Shown here: positions 5,685 through 10,697 of the stretch, piece after piece
Layout of the letters: every line of letters starts with the position of its first letter
Position numbering within the stretch: the stretch's first letter is position 1
NCBI GenBank assembly: GCA_027294815.1
Contig: JAPULP010000322.1
Span: 1 to 10,697 of the forward strand
From: Gemmatimonadota bacterium
Lineage (GTDB): Bacteria > Gemmatimonadota > Gemmatimonadetes > Gemmatimonadales > GWC2-71-9
Direction: 5' to 3'
Length of the DNA: 10,697 nt
Notes under the pieces: generated by a model
Database searches by the model: none
Told to the model about the DNA's origin: nothing
The model's input: only the letters and a program-made list of their open reading frames with translations
Program-made: the position numbers and the translations under genes

Positions 5685-8011
5685 CCCCCTCGAATAAAGA
5701 GGTCGATGAGTCGCACAACCACGACGCCGTGTGCCGGGAGCGACAGCGTAACGGTCGGGTCCGCACTCACTGGTACCTCACCCAGATGGCGTTCCAGTGC
5801 ATCGACGAGCCGCGCGCCGCGAAAGCCGAGGATACCCGCGGCAAGTTTGACATCACGCGATACGCCGAGGAGTTCTTGGATATAGACGATAGCGCCGTCC
5901 TCATTGTCGGCCTGTTTCATGCCGAGCACGGCAACAGCCGGTTGATCCACGGTTACCATGGCGCCGAAACGGGGAAGACGGCCCGATCCACTCGCATTCG
6001 CTACCACAGGAGTGACGACAAAGGGCTCGGCGCTCCACCCGAAATGCCACGGCTCGTCCGGGGGCGCGTACGGAGACGCCACCTTGAGGCGGTAACGTGA
6101 CCGTCCGGGTATGCCGAGACTCACGAAATGCCCGTTCACATCGCACGCCGTGTAGGGAGCGTCCAACCCACGGAAGAGAATTTGCCAACTGTCTGGGGAT
6201 TCTAGCCGAACCCACCGCAAGTGAGCGGCCGGGCCGATGGGAGACTCCGACTCCTCAAACCCTGCTGGCGTTTCCCAAGTGACGTGTGGTTGATCAATGT
6301 CGAAAAAATAGTCGTACTGGACCGTGTCGATCTCGTCGCTTTGGAATTCGTTCGTGATGTCGATCCACGGCAGCGATTCGTAACCGGTGACCGTGGTCGT
6401 CAACATCCCGCGATCCGTTCGGCGCTCCGCGATCAGACGCATGCCGATTTCCGGGAGTCGGAGCCGCGTCACGCGTTCCAGCAGCGCTCCGCGAAACGCA
6501 TTCAATCCGGCCGGTCCCGAGCGAACCCACTCGCGCTCGTTCGGGCGGTGGTAGAGGGAGGAGATAGCCCCGGTCTGCGGATCGAGTCGGACCGTCAAGA
6601 ACTGACCGAAGACACTGTGTGTACCGCGTTGCTCAAACGGTTCAGGTGCCGACGATGATCGTCCCAGCATGTACGCGTACCCCAGGGCCGGGACGTCGGT
6701 CGCTAGCTGCTCAGAACCGTCGGGCATTGTGACGAGGTCGGTTCTCGGTATGGGCGACGGATTGAGTACCAGCGTCCCGTCGAGTGCAACATCGAGGTGC
6801 TCGGCTAGGCCGCGGATACTCGGTTCGCGCGAACGTAGAACCAGATTGAGAGGAGCGAGAAGATCCTCGACGTGGGTTGTGCGTTGCATCTCCCGAGCGC
6901 TATTGGCGAGTTCGAGCTGTGCAACGGAGGGCACGGATCGGCGTAATGCAGACGTCGATCCTGGGACCGTCACACTTCCGGACTGTGCTATCCGTGTCGC
7001 CTCGCGAAAAAAGTCATCGGGCGTGCCAACGGCGATATGGGGAAACGCGTATCGGGAATTCCAATCGGAAACTGATTGGGCCATCTGCCCCAGTTGGTGG
7101 TCCACGGTTGTTTGTATCACGAGCGCAGTGGTAGTGCCATACGATGGTGCCAGGAGCGCCGGGGTTTCGGCGAGCCACCGTTCGACCTCACGCGCCATTA
7201 CATCTCCACCTTCCGAAAACCCCAAGTCAGCGGCAGTGCTTCCAGGTAGAAGCGACACTGCCGTGATCAACGAGTCATCGCGGCCTCGCAGCGTGTGGAA
7301 CACGTTGCCGGGTTCGTCGTTCAATAGGGCGGCGTGCGTAACCTCAACACCGGAGAGAGCGAGCGCACTGGATCGCATCTTGAGCAATTGCGCATCACCG
7401 ATTGCGACCGACGAGAGTGGGATGCCGAAATCACGATCCAACTGCAACGCCGCGTGAGCCGCACGCAGAAACGCGACGTGATCAAACGCTTCCGGCAACT
7501 GATTGCCGGTCGGAAGGGGGTTGCCTGAAACCTTCAGCGCGCGAAGCGTGTCCAATGCGGCGAACCGACGCCACCGAGGAAGACCCTCCAACAATCGGGC
7601 GAGGTCGTGAGGGTCGGCCACGGTAATCCAGTGCAGTGTCCACCTCGGTTGAGGAGCCAACCGGTGTGGTGTGCGGAGCGGCCTGGCCAGGCCCGGCATT
7701 TCCAGCTGGCTGACGATTCGCGTCTCACCGCGCAGGGACAGCCACAGTTCGCCAAACAAACTCCCGCCCATACCTAGAGCGCCCGCCGTCCCCAGCAATC
7801 GCCGTCCAGTTTGGTCGTAAACGCGGAGTCGGCCTGCTGGCGCGTCCGCGTTGTGGATGGCAAACCGTACCAGTGTCGTTTCGCCGACGGGGTGGGCGTA
7901 GAACACGGTTGGCGTGGCTTCGACGCTTGGGGCGGATCGCTTTCGCCGAAGGAGCGATGCAGAACCGCTGACAGCGGCCAGCGAAGTAAGAAAGTCTCGG
8001 CGATTGGTCAC
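5681..8011 (-). CDS. Tat-exported GH38-like protein, probably without the catalytic metal site
   Basis: A 776-residue protein starting at GTG 8011, 22 bp after ygfZ. The N-terminus MTNRRDFLTSLAAVSG is a twin-arginine (Tat) export signal: RR at 4-5, then FL and a short hydrophobic run. The rest follows the order of GH38 alpha-mannosidases as I know them: a beta domain (about 35-115); a stretch 'RWTLHWITVADPHDL' (123-137) where family members carry the Zn-binding HSHxD motif; 'FGIPLSSVAIGD' (195-206) where they carry the DVPG/DPFG region; 'DWNSRYAFPHIAVGTPDDFF' (316-335); the beta-sandwich markers 'LVLNPSPIPR' (414-423) and 'LDPQTGAISSLYHR' (476-489); and a C-terminal 'GMKQADNEDGAIVYIQELLG' (697-716). 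The HxD pair is not present in its expected place, so hydrolytic activity is doubtful. The substrate, if any, would be glycans in the periplasm or at the surface. The family match is from memory. Confidence 0.72.
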   Translation of the reverse strand: MTNRRDFLTSLAAVSGSASLLRRKRSAPSVEATPTVFYAHPVGETTLVRFAIHNADAPAGRLRVYDQTGRRLLGTAGALGMGGSLFGELWLSLRGETRIVSQLEMPGLARPLRTPHRLAPQPRWTLHWITVADPHDLARLLEGLPRWRRFAALDTLRALKVSGNPLPTGNQLPEAFDHVAFLRAAHAALQLDRDFGIPLSSVAIGDAQLLKMRSSALALSGVEVTHAALLNDEPGNVFHTLRGRDDSLITAVSLLPGSTAADLGFSEGGDVMAREVERWLAETPALLAPSYGTTTALVIQTTVDHQLGQMAQSVSDWNSRYAFPHIAVGTPDDFFREATRIAQSGSVTVPGSTSALRRSVPSVAQLELANSAREMQRTTHVEDLLAPLNLVLRSREPSIRGLAEHLDVALDGTLVLNPSPIPRTDLVTMPDGSEQLATDVPALGYAYMLGRSSSAPEPFEQRGTHSVFGQFLTVRLDPQTGAISSLYHRPNEREWVRSGPAGLNAFRGALLERVTRLRLPEIGMRLIAERRTDRGMLTTTVTGYESLPWIDITNEFQSDEIDTVQYDYFFDIDQPHVTWETPAGFEESESPIGPAAHLRWVRLESPDSWQILFRGLDAPYTACDVNGHFVSLGIPGRSRYRLKVASPYAPPDEPWHFGWSAEPFVVTPVVANASGSGRLPRFGAMVTVDQPAVAVLGMKQADNEDGAIVYIQELLGVSRDVKLAAGILGFRGARLVDALERHLGEVPVSADPTVTLSLPAHGVVVVRLIDLFIRGG

Positions 8012-8033
8012 GTAACGGAGATCGCGCCCTCGG

Positions 8034-9071
8034 TCACGGCTCCAACTCGAAGGGAATCGAGGTGATGACGGCGGTTGCGCCCGCTGCAGTCACGAGCCGG
8101 TCCGTGTCGACCTGGCGTTTGACGATCCCCAGCCCGATGTGTTGCTCGAAGGGCGGCAGCCACGCAACGCTACTCACGCGTCCAATGGGTTTGTCGTCTT
8201 GATAGATTGACGGATTCGTTGGGTCGGGCTTTCCCTCCCAAATCAAACCGGTCAAGTACTTGTTGACGCGACCCCGGAAATGGACCCGCGCTACGGTCTC
8301 CTGGCCCGTGTAGCACCCTTTTGTATACGATACGCCGTTGTTCTCGTCGAAGCGCACTTCTTGAGGCAGTGTCTTGTCATCTATTTCCGCGCCGAGACGA
8401 GGCCACCCCGCCAAAATCCGAGTCAATTCCAACGCCGATGCGACCGCGACAACCGCGCCGGCCTGACGTAAGGAGTCGAGTATCGTCGAAACGCCTTCGC
8501 GGTCCAGTTGAATCTGCAGCCCGAATGGGGCGGGATGTGTTGGGCGAGAGACGACACATGCCGCCCCCCCCACCACGGTGTTGCTGCTCACGCCCGGTTC
8601 GGGCACACCGATTCCTGCCCGGCCGGCGACGTCTAGGGTCTCCGGTCCGGCAATCCTGAGGATCGCAAACTGATCCGAGTGGTCGCTCGCGCGGGCAAGC
8701 CTTGGAGGAAGGAACCGTTTGAAGGTGCTAAACAACGAGTCCGCGCCTCGAGCCGGGACGGTGAGCCATGCATGGCTTCCGTGCCGTGCCACCCACAGGT
8801 CGCAAACGATCATGCCCTTTTGCGTCAAGATGGCGGCGTAGAGGAAAGAGCCATCGCCCGCTCCCTCGATATCGTTCGTCAGAAGCCCTTGAAGGCAGGG
8901 AATGACGCCATGTCCAGTGACATCAATGATGCCTACGTCGTCTTCTGCTACGATCGCGCCGGCGACGGCAGCCTCTGCCTCCGGACGGCTGATTTCGTCG
9001 TCGGCTACCACATACGGCACAGAAACAGACTTTGTACTCTCCATGACAGTTGGAAATGTAGCACCAGGCAT
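8034..9071 (-). CDS. ygfZ: YgfZ/GcvT-type folate-binding protein
   Basis: A 345-residue protein starting at ATG 9071. The decisive motif is KGCYTGQE at 251-258, the YgfZ signature with its conserved cysteine (C253), followed by ARVHFRGRVNKYL. The N-terminal half (about 45-200) shows the GcvT fold: IIDVTGHGVIPCLQGLLTND, then 'YAAILTQKGMIVCDLWV'. YgfZ proteins bind tetrahydrofolate and help maintain or assemble Fe-S clusters in enzymes such as MiaB; they lack aminomethyltransferase activity. The start codon overlaps the glcF stop as TAATG, so translation is probably coupled. A GGAGG lies about 15 bp upstream, too far for an ideal ribosome binding site. ATG at residue 10 is an alternative start. 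Coupling to an Fe-S oxidase subunit fits the known role. Confidence 0.93.
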   Translation of the reverse strand: MPGATFPTVMESTKSVSVPYVVADDEISRPEAEAAVAGAIVAEDDVGIIDVTGHGVIPCLQGLLTNDIEGAGDGSFLYAAILTQKGMIVCDLWVARHGSHAWLTVPARGADSLFSTFKRFLPPRLARASDHSDQFAILRIAGPETLDVAGRAGIGVPEPGVSSNTVVGGAACVVSRPTHPAPFGLQIQLDREGVSTILDSLRQAGAVVAVASALELTRILAGWPRLGAEIDDKTLPQEVRFDENNGVSYTKGCYTGQETVARVHFRGRVNKYLTGLIWEGKPDPTNPSIYQDDKPIGRVSSVAWLPPFEQHIGLGIVKRQVDTDRLVTAAGATAVITSIPFELEP

Positions 9072-10360
9072 TATGGATCGCTGCCGCCTCCGTAGTAGCC
9101 AGCCCGCCTATATGACAAATCCAAGAACTCGACGGGGTGGACGACGGGTAATGTCTTGCGGGACGCCAAGATACCCGCTCCGATCTGCATGACACAGCCC
9201 GGATTTGCCGTCGCCACTGCGTCAGCGCCGGTTTCGGCCAGCGATTCGAGCTTGTTGGCAAGAACCTGTTGCGCCAACCCCGGTTCGATGACTGAGTACA
9301 CGCCGGCGCCGCCGCAACAGTGCGCGGCGTTAGCCGGACTACACACCTGTAAGGCCGGGATGGCTTCCAGCATTTTGAGCGGTTGGTCGGTAACGCGTTG
9401 TGCGTGTTGCAAATGGCATGGTGGATCCACCGCCACCTTCATCGGTACCGCCGCTCCTGGTCGGGGTCCACGTTCCGCCAGCACCTCGGTGACATCTCTG
9501 ACCCGGGCGGCAAAGGCGATCGCCGCCTCTTCGATGGGGTCACCCTGCAAGAGGGTGCCGTAATCCTTGAGCGTTGCGCCACACCCGGCCGCGTTGACGA
9601 CGACCGTGGCGTCCGCGTGTTGGCGGAATGCCATGACGTTTTGACGGGCGAGTGCGCGTGCATCATCGAGCAACCCCGCATGCGCGTGGAGCGCCCCGCA
9701 ACATCCCTGTTGGGGCACCGACAGCAGGTTGACCCCGTTCACAACGAGTGTTCGTTCGGTTGCATCGTGCACATGCGAAAAAAGATCGTCCATGATGCAG
9801 CCACGGAACACCACCGCCGTGCCGGGCGGTAGGGCGGTACGGCGGTAGGGCGGTAACTCCTCCCCAATGCCTTCCGTCCTTCCGTCCTTCCGTCCTTCCG
9901 TCTTCCCGTCCAGCGTCATTTTGCTCGCCGCCAACATGCCAAACGAGAAGCCCAACCGTGACCGGCCGGCGAGGCGCCGCGCAATAGGTCGCAACAGCCG
10001 GCTCGCTCTCAACGCCGGCCGGCGAAGCCGAGGCTCTGCCATGACAGCGAGCACGAGTCGCGCGACCCACGGAACACCGTGTGCCTTCGCCAGAGCTTCG
10101 CGCGTGTGTTCGAGCGCCGGGCCGTACTCAACCCCGGATGGGCACGCGGATTCGCACGCCCGGCATCCGAGACATCGGTCGAGGTGGTATGCGAGTTTTT
10201 CGTCAGTGATTGGCAAGTCTCCCCGAGCGGCGGCTTGCATCAAGACGATGCGACCACGGGGACTATCCGCCTCATCACCAGTAACGACGTATGTAGGACA
10301 GGCTTCCAAGCAAAAACCGCAATGCACGCAGGGATCCAACCCGGCGACGCTATCGGTCAC
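9071..10360 (-). CDS. glcF: Glycolate oxidase iron-sulfur subunit GlcF
   Basis: A 429-residue protein starting at GTG 10360. Two [4Fe-4S] ferredoxin-like motifs lie at the N-terminus: CVHCGFCLEACP (C11, C14, C17, C21) and CLGCRACESACP (C63, C66, C69, C73). Two CCG domains follow: the first with RGC188, QGCCG (220-221) and AGC260, the second with PPCH (315), HCCGG (348-349) and PGC389. This is the GlcF layout: the subunit passes electrons from the FAD subunits GlcD/GlcE, which oxidise glycolate to glyoxylate, towards the respiratory chain. Related Fe-S/CCG subunits of D-lactate dehydrogenase or LutA are alternatives, but the two-cluster plus two-CCG arrangement next to a GlcE-like protein favours GlcF. 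The gene overlaps glcE by GTGA and ygfZ by TAATG. Residues 151-180 are a low-complexity linker encoded by two 8-bp tandem arrays, an unusual insertion between the cluster and CCG regions. Confidence 0.93.
   Translation of the reverse strand: MTDSVAGLDPCVHCGFCLEACPTYVVTGDEADSPRGRIVLMQAAARGDLPITDEKLAYHLDRCLGCRACESACPSGVEYGPALEHTREALAKAHGVPWVARLVLAVMAEPRLRRPALRASRLLRPIARRLAGRSRLGFSFGMLAASKMTLDGKTEGRKDGRTEGIGEELPPYRRTALPPGTAVVFRGCIMDDLFSHVHDATERTLVVNGVNLLSVPQQGCCGALHAHAGLLDDARALARQNVMAFRQHADATVVVNAAGCGATLKDYGTLLQGDPIEEAAIAFAARVRDVTEVLAERGPRPGAAVPMKVAVDPPCHLQHAQRVTDQPLKMLEAIPALQVCSPANAAHCCGGAGVYSVIEPGLAQQVLANKLESLAETGADAVATANPGCVMQIGAGILASRKTLPVVHPVEFLDLSYRRAGYYGGGSDP
9824..9855. repeat. 8-bp tandem array gggcggta, 4 units, inside glcF
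   Basis: Units at 9824, 9832, 9840 and 9848; three are perfect and the third has c for the first g. On the minus (coding) strand the array reads as repeats of taccgccc and encodes the PPYRRTALPP part of the GlcF linker. Because the unit is not a multiple of three, successive units are read in different frames. Confidence 0.9.
9870..9909. repeat. 8-bp tandem array ccttccgt, 4 perfect units plus 1 degenerate, inside glcF
   Basis: Perfect units begin at 9870, 9878, 9886 and 9894; the last unit (9902-9909, cttcccgt) is degenerate. On the coding strand it encodes the basic/acidic stretch GKTEGRKDGRTEG of GlcF (residues 152-164). It is separated from the gggcggta array by only 14 bp, so two unrelated octamers form one compound low-complexity block. 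Confidence 0.93.
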
Positions 10361-10697
10361 GTCTTGGCCCCGAGAGCCGTCACGAGCGTGTGGTTCGGAT
10401 CGAAGGTGTCGCGAAGCGATTCCATGAGCCGGTTGACACCTTCGCGATAGGCACCGAAGTGTCCCAACGAGCTAGCAACACTCCACGGTGCTCGCTCGAT
10501 CGTGATAGGCATCTCGATTTGCGCCGCGGTATGTCTCAAGAGTTGCAGTCGATCGGTCGACGCCGATCCACTCCAGCGCACCGCCCCCGCCGCGATGCTC
10601 GCGGTAATGGATTCATCGTCGAGATGGTGAGCGAGTAGATCTAGTGCCTTGTCGAGATCGGTGACCACCGTTCCCATTCGAAGGGTGACAGGGTGCG
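10357..10697 (-). CDS. glcE: Glycolate oxidase FAD-binding subunit GlcE, C-terminal part (5' end outside window)
   Basis: The frame stays open to the right edge of the window (… HPVTLRMGTVV), so ATG 10677 is probably internal and only the last 113 or so residues are seen. The C-terminus 'LMESLRDTFDPNHTL' is the ending typical of FAD_binding_4/GlcD-type oxidases (family 'K..FDP.gilNPG'). The short length to that motif and 'ITASIAAGAVRW' followed by 'RLQLLRHTAAQIEMPITIERAP' fit GlcE better than GlcD. GlcE is the second flavin-domain subunit of membrane-associated glycolate oxidase. Its TGA overlaps the GTG of glcF (GTGA), indicating an operon with translational coupling; glcD would be expected further upstream, outside the window. 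Confidence 0.82.
   Translation of the reverse strand, partial: HPVTLRMGTVVTDLDKALDLLAHHLDDESITASIAAGAVRWSGSASTDRLQLLRHTAAQIEMPITIERAPWSVASSLGHFGAYREGVNRLMESLRDTFDPNHTLVTALGAKT

Noticed and set aside
6669..7457. A 262-codon open frame on the plus strand
   Set aside because: It lies wholly antisense to the GH38-like gene, is Ser/Arg/Thr-rich without domain motifs, and has the look of a GC-rich shadow frame.
8034..9071. GcvT aminomethyltransferase of the glycine cleavage system, attractive beside glycolate metabolism
   Set aside because: The KGCYTGQE motif with its cysteine is the YgfZ signature, and no gcvH or gcvP is nearby.

Overview
The window reads as an ordinary chromosomal stretch of a fairly GC-rich, free-living aerobic bacterium. 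The gene types (split GlcE/GlcF oxidase, COG3014 protein, Tat-exported GH38-like protein, stand-alone ChlI-like AAA+ with a VWA partner), the scarcity of Shine-Dalgarno sequences and the 8-bp tandem arrays suggest Gemmatimonadota or a neighbouring phylum. That placement is an impression from family resemblance, not a test. No rRNA, tRNA, CRISPR, prophage or insertion sequence is visible. Coding density is very high: the longest gene-free stretch is about 95 bp.

Layout, left to right. (1) The 3' part of a COG3014-family gene on + (1-848). (2) A VWA-domain protein on - (881-2176), convergent with the first gene. (3) An MFS efflux-type transporter on + (2272-3537), divergent from the VWA gene. 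(4) A cytidylate-kinase-like protein on - (3541-4215), whose stop codon lies 3 bp from the MFS stop. (5) A ChlI/MoxR-type AAA+ ATPase on - (4178-5650). (6) A Tat-exported protein resembling a GH38 alpha-mannosidase without its metal-binding motif, on - (5681-8011). (7) A YgfZ/GcvT-like folate-binding protein on - (8034-9071). (8) GlcF, the iron-sulfur subunit of glycolate oxidase, on - (9071-10360). (9) The 3' end of glcE on - (10357-10697, running off the window).

The minus-strand genes from glcE to the cytidylate-kinase-like gene form one co-directional run. glcE and glcF overlap as GTGA and glcF and ygfZ as TAATG, so these three look translationally coupled. This links an Fe-S oxidase subunit to YgfZ, a protein known to support Fe-S enzymes. 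A good promoter (TTGATA, 16 bp, TATATC) lies just after the GH38-like gene and 6 bp before the AAA+ start codon, so the AAA+ and kinase genes may be a separate unit starting with a leaderless mRNA. The AAA+ ATPase and the VWA protein are probable partners, although the kinase and transporter genes now lie between them.

The most unusual features are two adjacent 8-bp tandem arrays inside glcF, which encode a low-complexity linker between its ferredoxin-like and CCG domains; a third, degenerate 8-bp array at the end of the VWA gene; the apparently degenerate GH38-like protein; and the recurring -10-like hexamer 6-7 bp before start codons. I did not see an obviously new multi-gene system.
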